Assembly: GCA_035048815.1 (NCBI GenBank)
Contig: JAUCBN010000020.1
Location: 9,431,501-9,495,500 of the forward strand
Source of the DNA: Abelmoschus esculentus
Lineage: Eukaryota > Streptophyta > Magnoliopsida > Malvales > Malvaceae
Length of the DNA: 64,000 nt
Direction of reading: 5' to 3'
Of this stretch, positions 1 through 12,000 are shown one piece after another; the first letter of the stretch is position 1, and every line of letters starts with the position of its first letter. The notes below the pieces were generated by a model. It ran no database searches. It saw only the letters and a list, made by a program, of their open reading frames with translations, and had not been told where the DNA came from. The position numbers and the translations under genes are program-made.

Positions 1-556
1 AAGGGTTAACCTTACAACCTAGATTTTATCCCCAAATCTAGCATCCAAAGTTTACACCCTGAACTTTGGGAATCCTCTTTAAACAATGAAAATTTTAAGC
101 AAACTAGTAATCCTTCACAAAGGCTGATTGTTTGCACTCTAAGATCTCACCCAATTCCTAATACACTTGAGCATACATATACATTCAAGCTCACAAATGT
201 TTCTCTACCCAACTAATAGGAAATTAAGCACTAAGACAATTGCTTGATCATATTGTTGTTACAATGGAAGCATTAGTCTCTACATGATGCTTGAAGGTCT
301 CTTTTATCATCTCAACTGAGCTTGTAGCCGTTAGTGACCGTTGGGATTGATTTGGGATTGCTTGACCAGTTGTATCGAAAAGCCTGTAGCATTTTTAACA
401 CTTTGGATTCTTTAAATTATTTTGAACACATTCAAAAGAATTAGAAAATATCTAAAACTTATTTTCAAGTTGTTTGGACTTAGAATTATTTTTGAAATAT
501 TTTCAAATTAGTCCAAACTAATTATTAATTATTATATCAAAACATATAGTTCTACA
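1..556 (-). repeat. Copia-type LTR, partial, minus strand
   Basis: Read on the minus strand, this stretch begins at 556 with TGTAGAACTA and then matches, with substitutions, the LTR copies at 30,867-33,130. Shared blocks include the start region, an 'AACGG' segment, a 'CAAGCATCA' segment and the stretch that says a line of sequence equivalent to the later LTR body. One GTATCGAAA-type motif lies near 375. The window edge cuts off the LTR's downstream end. It abuts Copia RNase H sequence at about 640 without a visible polypurine tract, so it is probably an independent insertion or solo LTR in the older Copia element. Confidence 0.65.
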
Positions 557-639
557 GATAGGAAAAGTACTTCCAGAACTTATTAATTCTTAGATAGTAT
601 GATCATATCTTGATTCTCTAAAATAATAGTAACTCTTTT

Positions 640-972
640 TACCACCGAAGCAGAGTACATATCCTTAGGGAGTAGTTGTACTCAAGTCCTTTGGATGAAG
701 CAACAACTCTTATGACATTAGAGTTGAAACCATACTTCTAAAATGTGATAACACTAGTGTTATATGTCTTACTAAAAGTCTCCTTCGACATTCTAGAACC
801 AAACACATAGAAATTAGACATCACTTCATTAGAGATCATGTGCCTAAAAATGATGTTTGCCTAGAATATGTTGACACCTTGAACCAAAAAATGGATATTT
901 TCACTAAGCCTTTAGACAAAGAACATTTTTGGACCCTTAGGAGAGAGTTAGGTTTAACTAGCTTAACTTGAA
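640..972 (+). pseudogene. Copia RNase H C-terminus, decayed
   Basis: Conceptual translation, with one frame change, gives the typical end of a Ty1/copia polyprotein: an EAEYISL start, a WMKQQL segment, then SRTKHIEIRHHFIRDHV and DIFTKPLDKEHF before a stop. These are the conserved closing motifs of plant Copia RNase H. In-frame stops and a frameshift make it non-functional. Its orientation and position fit the same SIRE-like element whose env-like ORF and 3' LTR lie at 13.2-15.9 kb, now separated by the inserted Gypsy element. Confidence 0.8.
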
Positions 973-1061
973 CCTTTGTATCTTACTTTTTGTGCAAATG
1001 TTGTTTGAATCTTTTTGAAATCATGCTTTTGTTGCTTTGCATCGTAATGTTTCTATGCATG

Positions 1062-4000
1062 TGTAACATCCCGGTTTTGGGGTTAGTATTTTAAGTGTAA
1101 GTTGGGGAAATTCGATTCGATTCGAATCGGATTCCTAGGGTTCGTTATTCCGGGAAAAATTAAAATAATAATATTTTAATCGGATAAGTAATACTTTTGT
1201 GAAATGGTTCTAAAAATATTAAAATGGTGTTTTAAAATTAAAGGAATATTATTTGAATTTTAATTTGATTTTTAATTAGGCTAATTTTGTACTAGTGACT
1301 AAATTGTAATTTTGGGAAAGTTTTGGGGATTTAATTAGTAATTTTCGGAAATTAGGATTTTTGGTGACTAAATTGGAAAGCAAGCCATACTTAGAATCCT
1401 TAGAGGGCCATAAATCCAATTTATTTTTAATTAATGATTTATCCACCAAAATGGTTTTTAAATTATTTTATTCTAAATAATAATTTCATTTTCTTTTGTA
1501 ACTTCCCATTTTCCCATCTTTTCTCTCAAGATTTTCTCTCATTTTCTCTCCATCTTCTTCTTCAAATTTCTCCAATTACTTGCTGATTTCTTCATCATTT
1601 TCAACAAGATTTACTTCATTTTGTTCATCCTTTCATTCTTTACAAAACCTACTCATCAATTTTGCAAAAATCAACATCTTCTTCAAGGAAATCAAGGAAG
1701 ACTTTCTCATCTTTTTGGTGGATTTAATCTCAAGGTAATATTCTGATTTTTAATCTTTTTCTAAGGTTCTTTATTAAAATTCCCAAGTATTGGCTTGCTC
1801 ATCAACTATTGCTATTTTTTTTGTTTTTAATTCAAGATCTATGAGTTTTATGATGGATTTTGTGAAATCTTTTGAGATCTAAATTGATGCTGGATTTAGG
1901 TTGATTTAAATATGATATTAGGTCAATTAAGTGATTGATTGAGACTTGAAATGAGTTAACAATAAATTAATTCTGGAATAATGCAATCGGTGGTGTTTTA
2001 AGGTGATTTTAGGTTGTTTTAGGGGCTGTTTTAGGTGTTCTTGTGTTGCTGGAGGTATAAGGATGGTTTGGAAGTGTTTTTGGTTCATAATTGAGGTGGA
2101 TTAGATGTTAGATTCATTAGGTTTTGGGCTGATGTTGTTTCGGATGCGTTTCGGCTTAGTTTTCGGTCTTTTCGGCAAGGTTTTCGATAGTTTTGTGAGG
2201 GTTAAATGTGGCTGCTGTTTTGAGCATGTTGTGATGTGAATTTGCTCTACTTTTAATGTTGTAGAGGTAGTGCAAGAAGGTGCATAAGTGGCTGGTGCGT
2301 TGGCGTTGCCATCGGAGCATCGGCGAGGGCTCGTTTCGCTTGTCGGTGAGTGGTTTTGGATTTAAAGTGAATCGCATTGGTTCGGTTCTGTTTTGGGGAC
2401 TATGGAATAGTGTGAAAACTTTCCATAGTTCAAGAGTAAGTGTTTTAAATGATGTTGAGGCATTATATCGAGCTTCGGCTATTTTCGGTAATGGCATATA
2501 TGTGAACAATGATTCAATATGATTTTGGAATTGCATATATTTGATTTTGAAATGATGCATGCATGTGTTAATTGCAATGCATGGTTTATTAAGGTATTCA
2601 TGGTTTATGTAAGCATGAAAAAGAATTTGGATTATGAAGAGGTTATTTGCCCTATGTTATTAAAGCCGTTGAGCATGATTTTAGTTCACATGATGAACAT
2701 GTAATGAGTGCATTATGAGCAGCAAGTTAACATGCATGATTGGAATTGATATTGGCTTAGTGACACTAACCTTAGATTTGAATACAAATGACATGTCATT
2801 AGGATTGAGTGCACTATAAAATAATGAGAATGATGATGATGCCTACACGTAAACAAGGGTGACTTTGTGTCCGACCGTGCGTGTAGAGCTTGCCTATATG
2901 TAAACAAGGGTGGCTTTGTGTCCGACCGTGCATATAGTTGAACCATGCGTAAACAAGGGTGACTTTGTGTCCGACCGTGCGTAGTGGGGGTAACATGTAT
3001 ACAAGGGTGACTATGTGTCCGACCGATGCATGTTGAGACAAAGTGTCTCCAATTATGGAAAAAGGAATCCGTGTATTCGGTGAACTAAAAGTTCATATTA
3101 AGTGATCACTAGAAAGCCAATATGCATATATGAAACGGAATGATTTATTTGTGCATGATACATGAAATGTTTTGACATTGTTGATAAGCATGTTTTGGTT
3201 TTACATATTTCAAATAAGCATGAAAAATGCAAGTATAACTTTATAAATGATTTTGAACTTGTTAGAGCTTCCTCATTAAGCATGTTGTGCTTAAGCTCTC
3301 TCTTTTCATACTTGCAGAGAAATAGTGATATTCGAGGCTACGTTCGGAGCAAGGGAACCAAGGGGAAGAGTTGTCCCAATTTTTGGTATGTTTTGGCAAA
3401 TAATTTGGGCTTGGCAATGTGTAAATCAAACCCATGTGAAGTGTGTGATTTTTGCTTTGGTTAATGTTGTAATAAGACCTATAATGTTTTGGATTGTTGA
3501 TTGATGGACTATGGTGTTGTTTGGATTATTGAGACATGTACATGAATGAACGCTTTTTATTTTAATCGTATTTTAGGAAGCATGCCTATAGTTTGTATGG
3601 AGTCTTGATGTTTAAAATTGTGTGCTTTAAATTGTTCTTTATGTTTAGGAATTATGCATATAGAAGATGGTGATTAATGGCTGTCTTGAGTCGGTTGAAT
3701 TCACTTGGTGTGACGGAATTTTTAGGTTCCAGGCACAACGTTTCGAAACCTTAGGGAAGGTTTCGAAACCTTTGTCAAATAGTTTCGAAACCTTCAGGAA
3801 GGTTTCGAAACCTTGCGGGCAATTTTGATTCTGGACCCTTACTGGACGCGAAAAGTTTCAAAACCTTTGGGGAAAGTTTCGAAACCTTTTATATAAAGTT
3901 TCGAAACCTTTGGCTGGTTCGAAATGGAAGTTGCTGGAAATTGCATTTTAGTCCCGAATATCCTTCATTGTTCAATTAGGGTATCTACAGATGTTATTTT

Positions 4001-4483
4001 GAGCTGAAATTTCACATGGATGCATAAAGTTGATTAAATTTCAAGATGGATAACTTAATTTTGACGAAGTCCTTATAATTTGTAAGATTTACATTTTGGT
4101 CCCTAGATTAATGAAACATGCAATTGATGATGTTAGAATGCTCCGTTTGTTTTGAGATTTACCGTGAGGGATACTTGTATGCTTAATTAAACTTTGATGG
4201 AAAGAATTTCTACTTTGTCATTAGAACGTAGAAGTTTTACTTTTTAGTCCTTAATTTACTTAAGTGTTTAATTGAATGCTTGTTTGTGATCGGATTGCTT
4301 CCGTTAATGCTCTGTATGAGATCAAGCTTTTAGGAACATAATTAATCATGCATCTAGTTAAGAAAAAAAATATATATCGGTTTCAAGGTTGTTTATCGAA
4401 TCGGACCTTCGTGGGTTTGGTTCGATATTCCCCGTGTAACCCGTTAGTGTCGGTTTCGTCTAAGCCGGGCTAAGGGGGTTACA
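1062..4483 (+). repeat. 5' LTR of the Gypsy element
   Basis: Aligned by eye base for base with 9,004-12,482. It contains a pyrimidine-rich leader (about 1,500-1,720), a good splice donor (AAG|GTAATA at 1,734/1,735), a four-unit tandem array (2,848-3,035), a hairpin (3,264-3,299) followed by a pyrimidine tract and CAG (3,315-3,317), and a cluster of GGTTTCGAAACC palindromes (about 3,738-3,915). Open frames inside it, such as 2,280-2,522, have no family resemblance and are taken as chance. Confidence 0.92.
2848..3035 (+). repeat. Tandem array in 5' LTR, 4 units
   Basis: Four units share the core AAACAAGGGTGACT...GTGTCCGACC (with small changes) and are spaced by about 40-55 bases. The bases just outside the core differ between units but are complementary to one another within a unit: CTACACG with CGTGTAG, CTATATG with CATATAG, and AACATG with CATGTT. 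The third unit shows this only weakly, with G-T pairs. Confidence 0.85.
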
Positions 4484-4488
4484 TTTGG

Positions 4489-4502
4489 TGGTATCAGAGC
4501 CA
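4489..4502 (+). other. Primer binding site (tRNA-Met type) of the Gypsy element
   Basis: TGGTATCAGAGCCA begins 5 bases after the 5' LTR end. This is the usual initiator tRNA-Met primer site of plant Gypsy elements. Confidence 0.88.
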
Positions 4503-4749
4503 GGTTTACTAAAGTGTGTGGTCAGGTTTGTTAAAATGTATGATTGAACTTGTTACGTTGTTAACTTGTTGAATATTTATGCGTGATGGTTGTATTTGAG
4601 TGATGATGGTTAAAAGGGATGACGGTTACACATTGCCAATGCCAATACATTTTCAAATGCTTCTCAGGTTTCCCTTGGATCTTGCCCGAATGTAAGTTTA
4701 TTATGTTTCAATATCATGTTTTAAATTTCATGTATGAAGTTTTTGGAAT

Positions 4750-4960
4750 ATGCCTCTGAGACGTGAGACTTGAGCTAGTGCTAGTATAATCACTGATGGT
4801 CAGTTTGAGGGTAAAACGACTGCTAGGGAAGAGCGATTTCCCTTCCCCTTCACTCGTAGTTTCTGCGTCCGGTTATACGGGGAGGTCAGTTTAGGAATTG
4901 AGTTTGCACTGTGCATTCAGGCTTTGATAGGTGTATTTCAGTCTGCTGAAGAGGAGTGGT
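4750..4960 (+). pseudogene. Gag N-terminal remnant
   Basis: An ATG opens a frame beginning MPLRRET, which stops after seven codons; the same frame continues past the stop with a DGQFEGK segment. MPPRR-like starts followed by such a segment are typical of Gag in this lineage. No capsid (Retrotrans_gag) or zinc-knuckle sequence follows, so only the N-terminal stub remains. Confidence 0.5.
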
Positions 4961-7370
4961 TGTTGCTAACCTGACTTGGAAATAGTTAGCAAGTTATTAG
5001 TTGAAATTGTTGGAATCAAGAATGTTATTTGTGAGTGTGAACAGATAATCATGCATAGTGTAAGAGCACATATATGTAAATATCTGTAGATATTTTAGGG
5101 CATGCATGCATTCTCGAGCATGACATTAGAAATTGCATTTACATGCACTTGCACAGGCTTTGATGAGGGCATATAGGGAATCATACATACATTTGTTCAC
5201 ACTTGCGAGTATCTCCTTTGAGGATGGAAGTGGTGCTGGGTTGGTTCTTTTGGGGTGTAGGTTTGTTAAAAAAAATTTTTTTTGAAAAGGCTTTCTTTTG
5301 GTCATGAGCTTGTTGTGTTGTGGGCAAGTTACCCTTTTGGATAGGGAATAATCTTGGATGAGGAATGGGTCTTTTGGGCTCAGAGTTGTGAATATTTGAA
5401 ACCGAGGGGGATACCCTGAGTTATGGTTAGTTTTGAGTTGGTCATTAAGAAATGTAAGGCTGAGTTTTGCAAATTCTCTCCAGTTAGAGTTTGGAGGTTG
5501 TGAGAAGGTTGTGGCATGTTTTGTGATGTAATACTGTTTGGTGTTTTGTTTTCTTAAAGATTGTGGATTTGTTTTAAAAGAAAAGGGATATGTTTATCGT
5601 AATGGTTTGTGGAAAATAAACTACATGGAGTCCTCTGTTGTATGGTCTAACGTGTGGTTAGGTTAAGGGTTGTGACGATCGGGTGTTTTGCCTTGAGGGG
5701 TATTGGGTCAAGTCTTGATGAAAGAATACAATAACATATATATCAGTATGCAGTTGTGGTATCATGGGTTTGAATCATGGTTTTGTTGTGACCTTGCGAG
5801 ATTTTAGTTGTGCCGTAAAGGTGGGAAGTGCACATATTGTGTGTATAAGGAGTTAAGTTGGGTTTACCTCAGCTAAAGTTAGATTGTGATGGTGTTTGAG
5901 TTGTGTGACGAGGACCGCTGGACAGTTTATAACCTATATCCGTTACTTGGTCTTTGGGGCTTGCTTTTATTAAAAGTGTAGTGAGAGTTATGTCCAGTGG
6001 GTTCATGTTAGTGGATGATTCATCAGTGTGGTTACAACCTTGGTAAGGTTATAAAATAAGAAGTGTTGGGGTGAGTGGAAGGAAGAGTTCGACAAGTTTG
6101 GATTTTGTTATGGTATAGGTGGGATAAGAGTTTACTTTATCAGTGAGTTAAGGTTGGGGAAGAGTTTTGCGTTGGGTGTTGAGGTAGTTAGCGACACGCG
6201 GACCTCAAAGTTTGAGTTGTGTTGTTGTGTTGTTTTGTTGGCTTAAGCTTGGGTGGAGGTACTAAATTTGAGATGAGTACGATGTTGGGTGTCGACACGA
6301 AGGTGGTAGGCTCCAGGTGTTGCATGTTTTGTTCAATGTTAGCTATTGTGGGTGGCTTGGCTTGTGTAAGGATGTCTGTGAAGGGTGTTTGTTTTGTGGG
6401 ATGGACCAAGATTGTAGTGGAGTTACGAGAAAAGTTGTTTGGGTTAAATCTATGTGAGAGTCCAGGTAAAATAATGGAGCTATGAGTGGGACTCGGACTT
6501 AGTTAAGTTGATCGAAGGTAAGACGTGATTAGATGTTTGGTAAGGGTCTAGTTGAGGGTGTGTTTGGCAAGGTTAAGTTTTTGTGTAAAGAACCTTTTAG
6601 GTTATCTGAGTTGCATGGTTGTTTCGAAGGTTGCCGAGTTGGAGTGGTGTCTTGATAAGGGAATGTGGTAATCTTTTCTATGCGTTGGTGGTACGGTGTT
6701 GTAATAGAAGTTAGGAGCAAGTGTTTTTGAGTGGGCTTGTTGTGGATATGGTTGAGTTATGGGTGGTTGTTTGTCCTACTGGTAAGTTGGGAAGAATCAT
6801 CATGAGTTTGGTAGTAAAATTTTAAGGGTGAGATGAGGTATTCTGGGTGTGTGGCTGGAATGATCGTTTATTTGAGTACGGTTCTCTTGGAGTCCTAAGT
6901 TCCAATGGTTGGGTTGGATATGTGGTATGTTCTAGCATGTGTAGATTCGAGGTGTTTGGGAACAACATTGGCGTTCGATTGAGTATTGGGTTTTGTCATC
7001 CATAGGTGGAGGGATGGTATGCTGGGACTATGTCTCTTAATGAGGGTGTTGCCATCGATGGAGTGTGCTTGAGACCATGTTTAGCGGTTTTATGTTAAGC
7101 TAGTATGAGGCTTGTTGGTTGAGCGTCGTTGTGTGGACCGTAGGCTGATGGAAGGTTTATATGGTTACCTTGTATGATTGAGGATGTTGAAAAGAGGGTT
7201 AGTTCGACAATGTGGTATGAAAACTATTGTGGTTGCTAAGAGTTGAGTATCGATCTAAAAAAAAGAATTCTCTTTTGAGTTATGTTTTCTGTGAAAGATG
7301 AAGTAGTGTGGTGGTTTGTGCGTTGTTGCTTCAGTGTGAGGGACGAATTTGTTGTTTGTCCGAAGAGGGT
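4961..7370 (+). other. Non-coding interior of the Gypsy element (where RT would be expected)
   Basis: About 2.4 kb, G/T-rich on the plus strand, with no long frame on either strand and none of the reverse transcriptase landmarks I looked for. Positions about 4,985-5,215 resemble, read against the minus strand, bases about 60,180-60,460 of another Gypsy remnant, where the sequence also lies just downstream of Gag. Minus-strand frames at 6,188-6,409 and 6,529-6,720 are short and low in complexity. Confidence 0.6.
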
Positions 7371-7380
7371 AAATGTTTGA

Positions 7381-8990
7381 TTGTCTATTGAGTATCATCC
7401 GGGAAAAGCTAACATGGTAACTGATGCTTTGAGTCGTAAGACAACGGTGGAGTTAAGGGCTATGTTTGCTAAGTGGAATATTTCAACGAAAAAAAAATTG
7501 GTTTTGTGACGGAGTCGTAGGTAAAACCTGTTTTTGGTAGAAATGATAAAGGTGAAACAATTGAAGGATGAGGCTTTGGTGCCTATTGTGGAAGATGTCG
7601 CTGAAGGTAGACCGATCGAATATCATTTTGATGATGATGAGGTTTTGTGTTTTAAAGGTCGGATTGTGGTGCCAGATGGGGTTGAGCTGAGACAAGCTAT
7701 CTTGGTAGAAGCTCATACTAGTCCGTTTGCTATGCATCTGGGTAGTGTGAAGATATACAGGAATCTCAAAAGTGTATATTTTTGGGTTGGTTGAAGAAGG
7801 ATGTGACGGAGTTTGTGTCATGGTGTATGGTGTGTTAGCGGGTGAAAGCTGAACATCAGTTTCCTACAGGGTTGTTGCAACCAGTTCAAGTGCCGGAATG
7901 GAAGTGGGAGAGAGTGGCTATGGTTTTTGTGATGGGGCTGCCATTAGCGTTGTCCAAAAAGGATTCTATATGGGTGATTTTTGATAGGTTTACGAAGTGT
8001 GCACATTTTCTTGCTGTGCATACGACGTACTCTATGGATAAGTTAGCGGGGTTGTATGTGTCGGAGGTGGTGAAGTTGCATGGTGTGCCTAAGTCGATCA
8101 TATCGGATAGAGACCCGCGTTTTACTTCTAAGTTTTGGAAGGGTTTGCAAGTTGCTCTGGGTACGAGGCTTAGCTTTAGTACGGCTTATCAGCCGTAGAC
8201 GGATGATCAGTCTGAACGTGTTATTCAGACTTTGGAGGATATGTTGAGATGTTGCATCATTGAGTTTCAAGGTTCTTGGGAGAAGCAGTTGCCTTTGGTA
8301 GAGTTTTCTTACAATAATAGTTATCAGGCAAGTATACAGATGGCACCGTTTGAGGCATTATATGGGCGTAGGTGTCGTACACCTTTGTGTTGGAAGGAAG
8401 TTGGACAAAAGTATGTTTCTTTACCGCAAGTGTTGAAAGATACGAATGAGAAAGTTAAGCTTATTTGTGCTAAGCTCAAGGAGGCTTCAGATAGACAAAA
8501 GTCTTATGCCGATTTGAAGCGTAGAGAGATAGAGTATGATATCGGGGACAAAGTGTTTCTAAAAGTTTCGCCGTGGAAGAAAGTGATGAGATTTGGACGT
8601 AAGGGTAAGTTGAGTCCTCGTTTCATTGGGCCGTATGAGGTGTTGGAGCGTGTTGGTCCTGTTGCTTATCGATTGAGGTTGCCGGAAGAGTTGAGTAGGA
8701 TGCATGATGTTTTTCATGTATCGATGCTTCGTAAGTATAGATCGGATCCCTCTCATGTTGTTCCGGTTGAGGAGATTGAGTTAAGAACGGATATGAGCTA
8801 TGAGGAAGAACCGGTGAAGATTTTGGACGTAGATACAAAGGTTCTTTGAGGGAAGACCATAGATTTGGTTAAAGTGTTGTGGAGACACCGAGGTGTTGAA
8901 GAGGCAACTTGGGAGACAAGGAAAAATATGGAGGAGCAGTTTCCTCACTTGTTTGCTTCAGGTAAGAATTTCGAGGACGAAATTTTCTTA
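7381..8990 (+). pseudogene. Gypsy RNase H tail, integrase and chromodomain, broken
   Basis: Starts with the RNase H end (IEYHPGKANMVTDALSRK). The integrase follows: an H-x-H/C-x2-C type zinc region at about 7,700-7,835 and a core with D (VIFDRFTK), D (SDRDPRF) and E (QSERVIQ), so all three catalytic positions are still present. The C-terminal part has the GPYEVLERVG...LHDVFHVS-like GPY/F region, and a chromodomain with LVKVLWRHRG and EATWE ends it. Breaks: a one-base shift near 7,790, stops at 7,836, 8,196 and 8,847, the last two at codons that look like former CAG and CGA. It cannot make an intact integrase. Confidence 0.88.
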
Positions 8991-9003
8991 AGAGGGGGAG
9001 AGT
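8991..9003 (+). other. Polypurine tract of the Gypsy element
   Basis: AGAGGGGGAGAG lies directly before the 3' LTR start (TGTAAC at 9,004), the expected plus-strand priming site. Confidence 0.85.
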
Positions 9004-12000
9004 TGTAACATCCCGGTTTTGGGGTTAGTAGTTTAAGTGTAAGTTGGGGAAATTTGATTCGATTCGAATCGGATTCCTAGGGTTCGTTATTCCGGGAAAA
9101 ATTAAAATAATAATATTTTAATCGGATAAGTAATACTTTTGTGAAATGGTTCTAAAAATATTAAAATGGTGTTTTAAAATTAAAGGAATATTATTTGAAT
9201 TTTAATTTGATTTTTAATTAGGCTAATTTTGTACTAGTGACTAAATTGTAACTTTGGGAAAGTTTTGGGGATTTAATTAGTAATTTTCGGAAATTAGGAT
9301 TTTTGGTGACTAAATTGGAAAGCAAGCCATACTTAGAATCCTTAGAGGGCCATAAATCCAATTTATTTTTAATTAATGATTTATCCACCAAAATGGTTTT
9401 TAAATTGTTTTATTCTAAATAATAATTTCATTTTCTTTTGTAACTTCCCATTTTCCTATCTTTTCTCTCAAGATTTTCTCTCATTTTCTCTCCATCTTCT
9501 TCTTCAAATTTCTCCAATTACTTGCTGATTTCTTCATCATTTTCAACAAGATTTACTTCATTTTGTTCATCCTTTCATTCTTTACAAAATCTACTCATCA
9601 ATTTTGCAAAAATCAACATCTTCTTCAAGGAAATCAAGGAAGACTTTCTCATCTTTTTGGTGGATTTAATCTCAAGGTAATATTCTGATTTTTAATCTTT
9701 TTCTAAGGTTCTTTATTAAAATTCCCAAGTATTGGCTTGCTCATCAACTATTGCTATTTTTTTGTGTTTTTAATTCAAGATCTATGAGTTTTATGATGGA
9801 TTTTGTGAAACCTTTTGAGATCGAAATTGATGCTGGATTTAGGTTGATTAATTATGATATTAGGTCAATTAAGTGATTGATTGAGTCTTGAAATGAGTTA
9901 ACAATAAATTAATTCTGGAATAATGCAATCGGTGGTGTTTTAAGGTGATTTTAGGTTGTTTTAGGGGCTGTTTTAGGTGTTCTTGTGTTGCTGGAGGTAT
10001 AAGGATGGTTTGGAAGTGTTTTTGGTTCATAATTGAGGTGGATTAGATGTTAGATTCATTAGGTTTTGGGCTGATGTTGTTTCGGATGCGTTTCGGCTTA
10101 GTTTTCGGTCTTTTCGGCAAGGTTTTCGATAGTTTTGTGAGGGTTAAATGTGGCTGCTGTTTTGAGCATGTTGTGATGTGAATTTGCTCTACTTTTAATT
10201 TTGTAGAGGTAGTGCAAGAAGGTGCATAAGTGGCTGGTGCGTTGGCGTTGCCATCGGAGCATCGGCGAGGGCTCGTTTCGCTTGTCGGTGAGTGGTTTTG
10301 GATTTAAAGTGAATCGCATCAGTTCGGTTCTGTTTTGGGGACTATGGAATAGTGTGAAAAGTTTCCATAGTTCAAGAGTAAGTGTTTTAAATGATGTTGA
10401 GGCATTATATCGAGTTTCGGCTATTTTCGGTAATGGCATATATGTGTACAATGATTCAATATGATTTTGGAATTGCATATATTTGATTTTGAAATGATGC
10501 ATGCATGTGTTAATTGCTAAAAATGCATGGTTTATTAAGGTATTCATGGTTTATGTAAGCATGAAAAAGAATTTGGATTATGAAGAGGTTATTTGCCCTA
10601 TGTTGATAAAGTCGTTGAGCATGATTTTAGTTCACATGATGAACATGTAATGAGTGCATTATGAGCAGCAAGTTAACATGCATGATTGGAATTGATATTG
10701 GCTTAGTGACACTAACCTTAGATTCGAATACAAATGACATGTCATTAGGATTGAATGCACTATAAAATAATGAGAATGATGATGATGCCTACACGTAAAC
10801 AAGGGTGACTTGTGTCCGACCGTGCGTGTAGAGTTTGCCAACACGTAAACAAGGGTGACTTTGTGTCCGACCGTGCGTGTAGAGCTTGCCTATATGTAAA
10901 CAAGGGTGGCTTTGTGTCCGACCGTGCATATAGTTGAACCATGCGTAAACAAGGGTGACTTTGTGTCCGACCGTGCGTAGTGGGGGTAACATGTATACAA
11001 GGGTGACTATGTGTCCGACCGATGCATGTTGAGACAAAGTGTCTCCAATTATGGAAAAAGGAATCCGTGTATTCGGTGAACTAAAAGTTCATATTAAGTG
11101 ATCACTAGAAAGCCAATATGCATATATGAAACGGAATGATTTATTTGTGCATGATACATGAAATGTTTTGACATTGTTGATAAGCATGTTTTGGTTTTAC
11201 ATATTTCAAATAAGCATGAAAAATGCAAGTATGACTTTATAAATGATTTTGAACTTGTTAGAGCTTCCTCACTAAGCATGTTGTGCTTAAGCTCTCTCTT
11301 TTCATACTTGTAGAGAAATAGTGATATTCGAGGCTACGTTCGGAGCAAGGGAACCAAGGGGAAGAGTTGTCCCAATTTTTGGTATGTTTTGGCAAATAAT
11401 TTGGACTTGGCAATGTGTAAATCAAACCCATGTGAAGTGTGTGATTTTTGCTTTGGTTAATGTTGTAATAAGACCTATAATGTTTTGGATTGTTGATTGA
11501 TGGACTATGGTGTTGTTTGGATTATTGAGACATGTACATGAATGAACGCTTTTTATTTTAATCGTATTTTAGGAAGCATGCCTATAGTTTGTATGGAGTC
11601 TTGATGTTTAAAATTGTGTGCTTTAAATTGTTCTTTATGTTTAGGAATTATGCATATAGAAGATGGTGATTAATGGCTGTGTCTTGAGTCGGTTGAATTC
11701 ACTTGGTGTGACGGAATTTTTAGGTTCCAGGCACAACGTTTCGAAACCTTAGGGAAGGTTCCGAAACCTTTGTCAAATAGTTTCGAAACCTTCAAGAAGG
11801 TTTCGAAACCTTGCAGGCAATTTTGATTCTGGACCCTTACTGGACGCGAAAAGTTTCGAAACCTTCGGGGAAAGTTTCGAAACCTTTTACATAAAGTTTC
11901 GAAACCTTTGGCTGGTTCGAAATGGAAGTTGCTCGAAATTGCATTTTAGTTCCGAATATCCTTCATTGTTCAATTAGGGTATCTACAGATGTTATTTTGA

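Noticed and set aside
2280..2522. 80-codon open frame, repeated at 10,222-10,464
   Set aside because: It exists twice only because it lies in both LTRs. It has no family resemblance and lies within the predicted LTR leader intron.
2848..3035. Regular repeats resembling a CRISPR array
   Set aside because: Plant LTR context; the spacers are themselves repeat flanks, and there are no cas genes.
6188..6720. Antisense frames within the Gypsy interior, possible antisense gene
   Set aside because: Short and of low complexity (Thr/Pro/Gln-rich from the G/T bias of the other strand); no domain seen.
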